Assembly (NCBI GenBank): GCA_002878375.1
Contig: NIRF01000009.1
Coordinates: forward strand, 1-64,000
From: Dictyoglomus sp. NZ13-RE01
GTDB taxonomy: Bacteria; Dictyoglomota; Dictyoglomia; Dictyoglomales; Dictyoglomaceae
DNA: 64,000 bases
Direction: 5' to 3'
Shown: positions 45,092-53,813 of the stretch, piece by piece
Layout of the letters: each line of letters starts with the position of its first letter
Numbering within the stretch: the first letter of the stretch is position 1
Program-made: the position numbers and the translations under genes
Notes under the pieces: generated by a model
The model's database searches: none
Seen by the model: the letters and a program-made list of their open reading frames with translations, nothing else
Told to the model about the DNA's origin: nothing

Positions 45092-45670
45092 ATTTCTTTT
45101 AAGGATCTCCTTTTTTATCCAGATATGATATCTTTTTGCTTTAAAAAAATCCTTCTTTCTTTTAAGACTTTGGGGATTATAGGCGTAGACTAAACACCAG
45201 CTATATCCATTTTGTAAGAATCTATAGAAATCTTCCCCTCTTGTCTTTCCCTCCTCTACTTCTAACACTAAAAATCCAAGCTTTTTCAAAAAATTCATTA
45301 TCCTTTCCTGATCGACAAAGAAAAAGGCTATTTCTCCCATCAAATACTCAGAATTTTTCCAAGGAGAGTTTTCAAGAAATTTCAAAAGCTCTAAAAAGGA
45401 TAGATTTAGAAGATGTAGGAATTTTTTACCCCAAGCTAAACTAACACCATCCTGAGGAAGTTTTGGGAGATGTTCATTCCATAGATGTAATTCTATATAC
45501 CAGGTGCCTTTTTTAATGAGATCACCATTAGGAAGGTAAATATCTTTTTTAGCTTTAACAGGTCTATACCTTAAGATACAATAGGGATTTTGAGTAAGGA
45601 TCTTTACTCCCTGAACCTTACTTACAATCTTATCGAGCAGAATTATCAGAAAACCAAAAAAGCTTTGCAC
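45020..45670 (-). CDS. YkoP-like domain protein
   Basis: A 216-residue protein. NPYCILRYRPVKAKKDIYLPNG (about 28-49) followed by GTWYIELHLWNEHLP (about 55-69) matches, as I recall, the YkoP-like domain found alone or attached to polysaccharide deacetylases and glycosyltransferases. The basic C-terminus (SPYKQKPKYINNHHN) is antisense to the small membrane protein's gene. Function is unknown; a cell-surface polysaccharide role is a guess from the family. Confidence 0.65.
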   Translation of the reverse strand: MQSFFGFLIILLDKIVSKVQGVKILTQNPYCILRYRPVKAKKDIYLPNGDLIKKGTWYIELHLWNEHLPKLPQDGVSLAWGKKFLHLLNLSFLELLKFLENSPWKNSEYLMGEIAFFFVDQERIMNFLKKLGFLVLEVEEGKTRGEDFYRFLQNGYSWCLVYAYNPQSLKRKKDFFKAKRYHIWIKKEILKRNLHKLPLHSSPYKQKPKYINNHHN

Positions 45671-45698
45671 TCTTTATTATACTTCCAAGAGCAAAATT

Positions 45699-47093
45699 TT
45701 ACACCTGTGGCACATCAAACCTAAACTTAATTTTACCTTCCTCAAGAAATTTTAAAAAGTATATAAAGGGATTGGATAGGGACTTTTCATCCCTAAAGCA
45801 GTAAATATTTGTGCCATGGTTGGGAACTGAGAATATTGCTATCTTTTTTTCAGGATGAATCTTCCTTTCATTAATAGCATAGAATATGGCATATCTGCTC
45901 ATTTCATGCATAAGATCTACACCACAGCCAACAGGTGGATACTTTTCTATATCCTGTGGCACATAAATGATCTTCTCATCATCAAAGTAATCTATTCCTC
46001 TATGAAGATGAACTATTCCCAAAATTTCAGGAATATCCTGACCAAGTTCCTTAAGGGGCAATGTAAATTCTTCTGCCTCTACCGATGGTCCCTTTACTTC
46101 TATATTCTCAATATTAAAAACCTCTACGATCCCTTCTTCAGTTGGGATAACAGGAACTAAATCCTTAGGAGATAGGTTTGACTTATCCACATTAAATCTG
46201 CCTGATGCAGTTACTACAAAAAGTTTTAATTCATAGTCATAGGACATAAAGGCACCTTCCGCCTGTCTTGAGTAGGATAGGATCATGGATATAAATTTAC
46301 CTAATTTTTCATTCTTAACTAAGCTATTTATCTCCACAGGAGAGGATAGAAGCCCCTTTTCTCCTAAATACCTTCCAAGATTTATTATAGATCTAACACC
46401 TATGGAGTTTTCCCACTTATCATAGGGGATAACATCATTTCTTTTCCTGTGTCCTCCAACCTCTTTACAGGAGCCAAATACCCTAAGCCTTTTTGAAAGC
46501 TCTTTTGTATCTTTTAAAACAGGGCATCCTCCTTCTAAGGTGGAAAGAATAAAACCATTCACATAAATATCATTGTTCTTTAATTTGTAAGGGATGATGA
46601 TATTTTTAAAGGCACCAAGTTTTGCCATAAACATCCTAAATAGAAGTATCTTTTTATCATAGGGAAGATTAAATATCAATTCTTTCTCATCATGGATAAA
46701 AATAACATTAATGAAATTGGGATGGGGAGATGGGGAAAGATTAAGGGTATTTTTCCCTATCTCTATAGCAAAAGGAGGGAAAACTTCTGGTAAATTCTCC
46801 CTAAGGAATTCCTCAAAGCCTTCAAAGGAATTTGGGTATGGAAAATCACCTATTGCTACAGGATTTAGTATTATACCAAAAGGCACATGAAATTCCTTTT
46901 TAAATAATTCTTTATGCTCTTCATAGATGTAAGTATTGCTTCCCAAATTTTTAAAATTTTCCCTTATATCCTCATAAAATATTTTGAAGTATGTATTAAT
47001 TGCATTTAACTCCTCTTTACTAATTTTCTCGTCTACTACATTCAGATTATTGTAGACTATTAGTGTTGGGTTCCTATCCCACCAATCTTTCAT
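45699..47093 (-). CDS. Unrecognised 464-residue cytoplasmic protein
   Basis: I do not recognise this protein. There is no signal peptide or membrane span. Sequence suggests a folded enzyme: GGCPVLKDTKELSKRLRVFGSC in the middle, then IPEILGIVHLHRGIDYFDDEK and YPPVGCGVDLMHEMSRYA near residues 360-410, with clustered histidines and cysteines that could bind metal. The ATG at 47093 is followed by KDWWDRNP; GGGAGAAAT lies just upstream. It is in line with the signalling genes upstream, with a parS site in the 44-base gap. Confidence 0.6.
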   Translation of the reverse strand: MKDWWDRNPTLIVYNNLNVVDEKISKEELNAINTYFKIFYEDIRENFKNLGSNTYIYEEHKELFKKEFHVPFGIILNPVAIGDFPYPNSFEGFEEFLRENLPEVFPPFAIEIGKNTLNLSPSPHPNFINVIFIHDEKELIFNLPYDKKILLFRMFMAKLGAFKNIIIPYKLKNNDIYVNGFILSTLEGGCPVLKDTKELSKRLRVFGSCKEVGGHRKRNDVIPYDKWENSIGVRSIINLGRYLGEKGLLSSPVEINSLVKNEKLGKFISMILSYSRQAEGAFMSYDYELKLFVVTASGRFNVDKSNLSPKDLVPVIPTEEGIVEVFNIENIEVKGPSVEAEEFTLPLKELGQDIPEILGIVHLHRGIDYFDDEKIIYVPQDIEKYPPVGCGVDLMHEMSRYAIFYAINERKIHPEKKIAIFSVPNHGTNIYCFRDEKSLSNPFIYFLKFLEEGKIKFRFDVPQV

Positions 47094-47117
47094 ATTTCTC
47101 CCTCTTTTTAATGTTAA

Positions 47118-47133
47118 TGTTTCACGTGAAACA
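47118..47133. other. parS centromere site (ParB/Spo0J binding)
   Basis: TGTTTCACGTGAAACA is a perfect 16-bp palindrome identical to the consensus chromosomal parS. It sits in the only gap between two leftward genes. parS sites recruit ParB for origin segregation and usually cluster near the replication origin. Confidence 0.88.
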
Positions 47134-47137
47134 ATTT

Positions 47138-50100
47138 TTAGTCAAAGTATTTTTCGCTTATAGAGATTATATCAATATTTTTCAGAGAGTCAATGAGATT
47201 AGTAGAAATGTTGGATATAAATATATTGGTTATATATGGGTCAAGCTTTTTGCCTGATTCTTCCATCATAATCTCTATAGCTTTTTCTAACTCATAGGCT
47301 TTTCTATATGGTCTATCAGAAGTTAGGGCATCAAATACATCTGCGATTGCTATTATCCTGGAAAGAAGGGGAATATCTTCTCCTGAGAGACCATCCGGAT
47401 ATCCTGTTCCATCCCATTTCTCATGGTGATGCCTTACTATTCTTGCTATTTCTGGATCTAATGGCAGTATTATCTCCTCCCCTATTGTTGGGTGCTCTTT
47501 AACTATTATTTCAAATTCTTCCTCTGTCAATTTCCCTTTTTTATTCAGAATCTCCTCAGGAACTCCTATCTTTCCTACGTCATGAAGCAGTCCTGCCATC
47601 ATTATCTTTTGCAGACTTTCTTTATCCAATTGGAGTTTTTCTCCAATGAATAGGGATAGGAATGTAACTCTTTCCGAGTGCCCCTTTGTATATGGATCTT
47701 TTGACTCTATAGCTCTTGTTATGGATAACATGTATCCTAAGAGCAACTCTTTTGCCCTTTGATGGGATGTTACCATTTGGAATAAATTAGCTACATACCT
47801 TCCATATCTTTCAAAAAATGCTCTCTCTTCATCCTCAAATTTTTTAATAGTGTTGAAACGAATGTAAAATATGGGGAAATTAGTGACATTGGTATAAACT
47901 GAGACCTCCTCATCACTTATTTGGGAGACCTTATCTTCGAGAGTTTTTAAAATTATTCCCTCTTCATTTCTAAAAGAAGTAGAATCCATATAGTATCCAT
48001 TATATAGATGGAATTTAAAATCTTTCTTCTCTTTCTCCAATATTCCTACATAATCCAAATCTTCATACAACTCTTTCAAAATTTCATAAACGTGTTTTAT
48101 AATCTCATCCTTTTTTGAGCTTAAGGTTATGTTTCTATAGAGGGAAATTCCAGCCTTATCAAAGGATTGCAACTTATTTAGCTTATCATATGCTAATTTG
48201 CTCTCAATAAAGGCTGTTGAAAGCTTTGATAGTGCTTCCGCTATTTTAAAATCTTCCCTTTTGAAAACCTCCTTCTCTGAAAAACTATCAAAAAATATAC
48301 CTCCAAAGTATTCATTGTTTATAAATATAGGGGCTACCAAGGTTTGCTTAATTTTCTCTGATCCTGCTAAGTTAAATTGTTCTCTAAGATGAGAGGGCAA
48401 TGTATTATTGAAAGAAACAATATCTTTAACTATATGAGCTTTATTTTCCTTTGGCTTATAAATTGTATCATCATTTAAAATTATATTATGTAAAATTTCT
48501 TTATTATATCCAAAGGAATCTTCATATTTGTAATAGTCTCCATGTTTAATTATTATAGAGCCTGCATCCGCATGGGGTATTAAACTCCTTCCTACATTCA
48601 ATATACCTTTGAAAAACTCCTCATCCTCAAGGGATATATCTATCTTTGAAAATTCAGAAATCATATACATGATCTTTTCCTCTGCCTTTTTTAAAGAGTC
48701 TGTAAGAAGCCTATTTTTTATATGGGCGGAGACCAGGTTTGATATAGATTTAGCAATCTCTATATCCTCAGTGGAATATTCCTGAGAGCTGTAAAATAGT
48801 ATCAATGCACCATAATAATTATTATCCACTATGTAGGGTACATGTAATAGGGAATAATTTTTAGCATCCTCCGCCTTAATAATATTAGGGATCATTGTAG
48901 GATGAGATAAAATCTCCTCTATTAATTCATTATCACAATCACCTACTTGCGCCTTAATAGAAAATCTATTATTTTCTTTTATTACCACTATTCCTCCTAT
49001 TGCATTTTTAATTATGGATAAAGTATAGTTTAAAAGCCTTCTATAAAATTCAGTTGTATTTTGCTCTATATCAGTAGTGCTAAAAAACTCAACAAGCCTT
49101 GATAGCTTATCCGAAAGGGTAAGGGATGATGAATATTGATTTATAGCAATGCTTTTTAGCTCTTCCCATTCTTTATAATAGACCCCTGTCAAATGAACCA
49201 TATAGGTGACAATACTTAATATTAGTAAAATTATAAATAGGATCATAGGGGAAAGTTTATATATTATCTCATTAATAAAGGTTTTGTAGGGTGCTATGGA
49301 ATAGATATAGGATATATTACCTGCAATTTTTAGAGGGGTCCTTACTAAAAAGACTCTTCCCCATTCCTTAATGATATCTTTTACATTCTTAAATAGTAAT
49401 TCTTTTTTAGATGCAATAATAATGTTTCCTTTACTATCTGTAATTAAGTTTATCTCTCCCCTTAAGGATTCAGTTTTTAAAATGATATTTAATAATGGAG
49501 TATCCTTAAAAAGTACTGCTAAGGAACCTGAAAATACCCCTTTATAGAAAAGGGGCTCATGGTAAATAAATGTGGGAAATCCTTTATTTTGGGTATATGG
49601 ATATGTAAAGATAATTTTCCCTTCTTTATTCATGCGGGTAATACTTGCTATTATTCCATCATTTCTAAGATAATAAGATACGAGAGCTTTCTTTCCCTTC
49701 TCATTAAGGAATATAATATTTTCATCCTCTCCCAAGCTTCTCAATTCTTTACTAATTTTCTCAATAAGATTTATAAACTTATCTTCAATATTCTTGGTAT
49801 TTAAGGTGAGTTCATACTGAAAATTGTTATTTAACTCTTTTATACTCTTATTAAAATAGGAAAAAGCTATGAAGGTAACTAAGGAGAAAATGATGGTCCA
49901 AATAAGACCAGCCCTTAAAAAATTATTTATAAAATTTAGACTGGATGAGATAGTTATCTCCTCTTCTTTTTTGGCACTTGCATTAATTACTGCCTTCAAA
50001 AAAGTAATGAAAAGTATGGTAGATGAGATGCCTCTCAATAAAAAGGAGAAAAATTTTAATTCTTGCAGAAAGCTTATATTATAAAAGGAGGAAAAAGCTT

Positions 50101-50632
50101 TTAATAGATAATCTAAACTAACACTTAGAGAGAAAAAACCAAGAGAAAGAGATCTATAAAAGGTTCTCTCTCTTATGAGAAGATAAATGGTTCCTACTGA
50201 AGAGAGTAGTATTACTATTATGGCATAGTATATAAAGAGGTCTAAAGCCAAGATATAATTTTTGTTTATTAGAGCAAGGAATGGAGGAAGTAGAAGTAAG
50301 AGTGAATAAAAATATATTCTTTTAGGGATAGTTATCTTTTCAGTAATCTCTCTTTTTATTTGAATTATAGATATGAGGATAAATAAATAAGAAAAAAAGA
50401 TACACAAATTCCCAATAAGAATGGCATTTTCTAATTTTAAAGGAGATTGGAGTATAAGAAAGTTTTTAATGGTTACAGAAACTCCGGTAAGAATGGATGA
50501 TACTACTATGGATTGAATGCCATTTATTTTTCCATTTTTTGAAGTTAGTTTAAATCTTAAGAGAGCAATTATCCCAATAGGTAGAAGCCAAACTAAATAT
50601 TCCAAAAAAGCATTTATATATTTAATAATCAT
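47138..50632 (-). CDS. Membrane sensor with GAF domains and HD-GYP phosphodiesterase domain
   Basis: An 1164-residue sensory protein. About seven or eight membrane spans fill residues 1-215. Another span (about 235-255) leads to an extracytoplasmic sensor region (about 260-470) that ends in a further span (about 475-495). Two or three GAF-like domains follow (about 530-950). The C-terminus is an HD-GYP domain (about 960-1155) with HSERV, LLHDVGKIGVP, RHHHEKWDGTGYPDGL and ADVFDAL. HD-GYP enzymes hydrolyse cyclic di-GMP; all metal-binding residues appear intact. It lies two bases downstream of the PAS-GGDEF-HD-GYP gene, so the two are co-expressed. Confidence 0.9.
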   Translation of the reverse strand: MIIKYINAFLEYLVWLLPIGIIALLRFKLTSKNGKINGIQSIVVSSILTGVSVTIKNFLILQSPLKLENAILIGNLCIFFSYLFILISIIQIKREITEKITIPKRIYFYSLLLLLPPFLALINKNYILALDLFIYYAIIVILLSSVGTIYLLIRERTFYRSLSLGFFSLSVSLDYLLKAFSSFYNISFLQELKFFSFLLRGISSTILFITFLKAVINASAKKEEEITISSSLNFINNFLRAGLIWTIIFSLVTFIAFSYFNKSIKELNNNFQYELTLNTKNIEDKFINLIEKISKELRSLGEDENIIFLNEKGKKALVSYYLRNDGIIASITRMNKEGKIIFTYPYTQNKGFPTFIYHEPLFYKGVFSGSLAVLFKDTPLLNIILKTESLRGEINLITDSKGNIIIASKKELLFKNVKDIIKEWGRVFLVRTPLKIAGNISYIYSIAPYKTFINEIIYKLSPMILFIILLILSIVTYMVHLTGVYYKEWEELKSIAINQYSSSLTLSDKLSRLVEFFSTTDIEQNTTEFYRRLLNYTLSIIKNAIGGIVVIKENNRFSIKAQVGDCDNELIEEILSHPTMIPNIIKAEDAKNYSLLHVPYIVDNNYYGALILFYSSQEYSTEDIEIAKSISNLVSAHIKNRLLTDSLKKAEEKIMYMISEFSKIDISLEDEEFFKGILNVGRSLIPHADAGSIIIKHGDYYKYEDSFGYNKEILHNIILNDDTIYKPKENKAHIVKDIVSFNNTLPSHLREQFNLAGSEKIKQTLVAPIFINNEYFGGIFFDSFSEKEVFKREDFKIAEALSKLSTAFIESKLAYDKLNKLQSFDKAGISLYRNITLSSKKDEIIKHVYEILKELYEDLDYVGILEKEKKDFKFHLYNGYYMDSTSFRNEEGIILKTLEDKVSQISDEEVSVYTNVTNFPIFYIRFNTIKKFEDEERAFFERYGRYVANLFQMVTSHQRAKELLLGYMLSITRAIESKDPYTKGHSERVTFLSLFIGEKLQLDKESLQKIMMAGLLHDVGKIGVPEEILNKKGKLTEEEFEIIVKEHPTIGEEIILPLDPEIARIVRHHHEKWDGTGYPDGLSGEDIPLLSRIIAIADVFDALTSDRPYRKAYELEKAIEIMMEESGKKLDPYITNIFISNISTNLIDSLKNIDIISISEKYFD

Positions 50633-50634
50633 AA

Positions 50635-52026
50635 TTATCCCAAAATATTTAGAAAGATAGGAACCAAATTAGGATCAAATTGTATTCCTGCATATCTTTT
50701 CAATTCCTCAATAGCCTCCTTTTTTGTTTTTGCCTTTTTATAAGGTCTTCCTCTTATCATTACATCATAAGCATCAGCAATCATAAAAATTCTTGAAACC
50801 AAAGGAATATCTTCTCCTTTAAGTTTTCTTGGGTATCCTTCTCCATTCCACCATTCATGATGGGAAAGGATCTCATCTAATATGATGGATAGTTCATAGC
50901 TTGCTCCTGCAATTCTATATCCTATCTCTGGATGCTTTTTAACAATTTCCCACTCCTCTTCATTTAAAGGACCATTCTTCTTTAATATGGTAGGGGGTAA
51001 GGCTATCTCTCCGATATCATGGAAATGAGAAAGAAGAGATAGTTTTTCCCTCTCTACATCGGAAAGATATAAGTAATCCGCCATTCTTAAACATAGTGTT
51101 TCTATATTATCCTCATGCTCTTTACTCTCATAGCTATTTTCCCAAAGAAGACTCTTAAGGGATAATAGTACAGACTCTCTAAAGGTTTTTCCCTCAATCA
51201 GTTTATTTCTATACATCCTATCTTCCGCTATCTTAATAATATCTTCTATATTCTCCCTTTCCTCCTCCTTCGTGGCATATCCTAAGGATATACTTAGCTT
51301 TATTGCATTATTGTTTTCAATACTGTATTTTTCACAATTTCTTTTTATCCTCTCGCATACCTCCTGAGCTGTGAATTTGTCAGTTTTGGGAAGAAGAATG
51401 GTAAATTCGTCCCCTCCCCATCGAGCAATGATATCCTCTTTTCTACACGAATTTCTTAATACATCCGCTATGGCTATAATGAATTTATCTCCCTCTTCAT
51501 GTCCAAAGGCATCATTTATGAGCTTTAGACCATTTAAATCTCCCATGATTACTGTAAGGGGAAGATTCCTTTTTGTGTTTAGTCTCCTTAATTCCTCCTC
51601 AAAAAAGTATCTATTGTAAAGTCCTGTAAGAGAATCATGAAAACTTAAATATTTTATTTCTTCCTCCATCTTCTTCTTCTCAGTAATATCCATTGTAAGT
51701 TCTACTGCGCCTATTATATTTCCATTCTCATCTAATACCGGATATCCCCTTATAAACCATATTCTTCCATTGGGAGTCTTTATTTCTGCCTCTTGGGGCA
51801 TTTTTGTATCCATAGCCTTTTTAACAGGACAGTTTTCGCAGATGCTCTCTCTTTTATGCCAAAGATTATAGCATTTTTTATTTATCAATTCTTCCTTGGG
51901 TAGATTTAGAGAGTCTCCTGCGGACTTATTGGCATAAAGGATATTCATATCCTTGTCGTAGAGGATAACATGCTCTTTTATGGAATCTAAAATAATATCT
52001 TTCAGTATTTCCTCTTTAAATAACAT
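50635..52026 (-). CDS. PAS-GGDEF-HD-GYP signalling protein
   Basis: A 463-residue soluble protein. The N-terminal PAS domain (1-115) contains C52, H57, C63 and C66, a cluster that could bind a metal, heme or iron-sulfur group. A diguanylate cyclase domain follows with intact WGGDEF (about 205), and then HD-GYP with HFHDIGEIALPP, SHHEWWNGEGYPRKL and ADAYDVM. It therefore carries both a potential synthase and a potential hydrolase for cyclic di-GMP, probably switched by the PAS signal. Promoter at 52076-52049. Confidence 0.9.
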   Translation of the reverse strand: MLFKEEILKDIILDSIKEHVILYDKDMNILYANKSAGDSLNLPKEELINKKCYNLWHKRESICENCPVKKAMDTKMPQEAEIKTPNGRIWFIRGYPVLDENGNIIGAVELTMDITEKKKMEEEIKYLSFHDSLTGLYNRYFFEEELRRLNTKRNLPLTVIMGDLNGLKLINDAFGHEEGDKFIIAIADVLRNSCRKEDIIARWGGDEFTILLPKTDKFTAQEVCERIKRNCEKYSIENNNAIKLSISLGYATKEEERENIEDIIKIAEDRMYRNKLIEGKTFRESVLLSLKSLLWENSYESKEHEDNIETLCLRMADYLYLSDVEREKLSLLSHFHDIGEIALPPTILKKNGPLNEEEWEIVKKHPEIGYRIAGASYELSIILDEILSHHEWWNGEGYPRKLKGEDIPLVSRIFMIADAYDVMIRGRPYKKAKTKKEAIEELKRYAGIQFDPNLVPIFLNILG

Positions 52027-52048
52027 AAAAGACGTCCTTTTTTCTTTT

Positions 52049-52076
52049 ATTATACAAAAAATTCATTACATGTTAA
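52049..52076 (-). promoter_or_regulatory. Promoter of the cyclic-di-GMP signalling operon
   Basis: Leftward TTAACA (52076-52071), 16 bases, TATAAT (52054-52049), about 20 bases before the ATG. Confidence 0.6.
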
Positions 52077-52110
52077 AATATTTTCAAATAGAGGGGAGAG
52101 TTTTGGAAAG

Positions 52111-52545
52111 ATGTATGAGGATTTGGTAAGGCAGATACTGCTTTATTTTTCTGCAAATAAGCCTCCTATAAAGCCTGAGCTTATCTCTTTTGGTCTTGGC
52201 ATAGATATCCATTATACTAATCTTCCTGCAGGTTCCGGTCTACTTATCTTATACAATGATAAACAGATTATGTTAGTAGAGGAGAAGGATCCCATGGTAA
52301 GAAAGAGGTTTACTATTGCTCACGAACTGGGGCATTATTTCCTCCATGATGGGGATTCTCTAAGATTTGATAAGAAGAAGGAGAGGGAGGCAAATATTTT
52401 TGCAGGTACCCTTCTTCTCCCCTATTTTATATTGGAAAATTATCTACATCTTTCCATCCCTCAGATTGCTAAGATTTTTTGGGTATCCCAAGATACTGTA
52501 AGAATAAGATTGGAATATCTTCGCAAAGAGAAAAAAATTTATTGA
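52111..52545 (+). CDS. ImmA/IrrE-family metallopeptidase
   Basis: A 144-residue zinc metallopeptidase. The HExxH motif is H71-E72-L-G-H75 in AHELGHYFLH, and the third ligand is probably E93 in EREANIFAGTLLLP. The C-terminal IPQIAKIFWVSQDTVRIRL looks like a small helix-turn-helix. Family members cleave Xre-type repressors in mobile elements or respond to DNA damage. Here no Xre-type repressor gene is adjacent, so the target is unknown. GGGGAGAG and GGAAAG precede the ATG. Confidence 0.88.
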   Translation: MYEDLVRQILLYFSANKPPIKPELISFGLGIDIHYTNLPAGSGLLILYNDKQIMLVEEKDPMVRKRFTIAHELGHYFLHDGDSLRFDKKKEREANIFAGTLLLPYFILENYLHLSIPQIAKIFWVSQDTVRIRLEYLRKEKKIY

Positions 52546-52553
52546 AAAAAAAT

Positions 52554-52582
52554 TTGCAATTAATAGGGAAATGGTATATAAT
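52554..52582 (+). promoter_or_regulatory. Promoter of the flavodiiron protein gene
   Basis: TTGCAA (52554-52559), 17 bases, TATAAT (52577-52582). Transcription would begin near 52589, leaving a leader with GGGAGG before ATG 52629. Confidence 0.7.
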
Positions 52583-52628
52583 TATTGCGAAAATAAGACT
52601 AAAAAAGTATAAATTGGGAGGTTGAAAT

Positions 52629-53807
52629 ATGAAACCAAGAGTTATAAAAGAGAATATATATTATGTGGGGGCGCAGGATTGGAATAGAAGACTTTTTGAT
52701 TCCTTAATTCCTTTGCCAGATGGAACAAGCTACAATGCCTATTTAATAGTAGGGAGCGAAAAAACCGCCCTAATTGATACAGTAGATCCATCAAAGAAGG
52801 ATATACTATTCTCCTACTTAGAAGAGATAGATAATATAGATTATATAATTTCGCACCATGCGGAGCAGGACCATTCAGGCTCTATCCCTTATGTGTTGGA
52901 GAAGTATAAAAATGCAAAGGTGGTTACAAATCTAAAAGGAAAAGAGTTACTTAGTTTACACCTTCATATACCAGAGGATAGGTTTATTACGGTGGCAGAT
53001 GGTGAAACCTTATCCTTGGGGGATAAAACCCTGAAGTTTATATATACGCCATGGGTACACTGGCCGGAAACAATGGTTAGCTATCTTTTAGAGGATGAGA
53101 TACTCTTTACCTGCGACCTTTTTGGTTCCCACTTGGCAACTTCAGACCTTTATGTAACTGATGAGGGATTAGTTTATGAGTCTGCAAAAAGATATTATGC
53201 GGAGATTATGATGCCTTTTAGGGCTATTATCCAGAAAAATTTGGAGAAGCTAAGCCCATATAAGATTAGTATGATTGCTCCAAGTCATGGACCCATATAC
53301 CAAAATCCCAATTTTATAATCTCCGCCTATAATGATTGGGTAAATAATCCCCCTAAAAATATTGTGGTTATACCATATGTATCCATGCATGATAGTACTA
53401 AGATCATGGTTGATTACCTTACGGAAAGATTGATCGAGAAGGGAATAAAGGTGGAGATTTTTGACCTATCCTCTGCTGATATTGGGAAACTGGCTATATC
53501 TTTAGTGGATGCAGGAAGTATAATTATAGGAACGCCAACGGTTCTTACAGGACCACATCCCCATGTGGTTTTTGCAGTTTATTTGGCAAATGCTCTAAAG
53601 CCTAAAGCAAAATTGGTTTCTATTATTGGATCCTATGGTTGGGGAGGAAAAACTGTAGATATAATAAAAGGAATGATAACAAATCTTGATGCAGAAATCC
53701 TTGATCCCGTGCTTGTAAAGGGTCTTTCTAAGAAAGAAGATTTAAAACTTTTAGATGAGCTTTCCGAAAAAGTATATAGGAAGCATAAGGAGTTGGGATT
53801 AGTTTAA
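52629..53807 (+). CDS. fprA: Flavodiiron protein (oxygen/nitric oxide reductase)
   Basis: A 392-residue A-type flavodiiron protein. The metallo-beta-lactamase-like domain has the diiron ligands H77-x-E79-x-D81-H82 (HAEQDHSG), a histidine in WVHWPE, an aspartate in CDLFG and a histidine in PSHGP. The C-terminal flavodoxin domain (about 250-392) starts VVIPYVSMHDSTKIMVDYL and has IGTPTVLTGPHP. It reduces O2 to water or NO to N2O using electrons from rubredoxin or a similar donor, protecting an anaerobe. No rubredoxin gene is adjacent. It has its own promoter. Confidence 0.95.
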   Translation: MKPRVIKENIYYVGAQDWNRRLFDSLIPLPDGTSYNAYLIVGSEKTALIDTVDPSKKDILFSYLEEIDNIDYIISHHAEQDHSGSIPYVLEKYKNAKVVTNLKGKELLSLHLHIPEDRFITVADGETLSLGDKTLKFIYTPWVHWPETMVSYLLEDEILFTCDLFGSHLATSDLYVTDEGLVYESAKRYYAEIMMPFRAIIQKNLEKLSPYKISMIAPSHGPIYQNPNFIISAYNDWVNNPPKNIVVIPYVSMHDSTKIMVDYLTERLIEKGIKVEIFDLSSADIGKLAISLVDAGSIIIGTPTVLTGPHPHVVFAVYLANALKPKAKLVSIIGSYGWGGKTVDIIKGMITNLDAEILDPVLVKGLSKKEDLKLLDELSEKVYRKHKELGLV

Positions 53808-53813
53808 TATAGA

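Noticed and set aside
52555-52590. GCAATTAATA / TATAATTATTGC around the fprA promoter as a PerR- or Rex-type operator.
   Set aside because: The arms are imperfect and the match depends on AT-rich promoter bases; not strong enough without a motif comparison.
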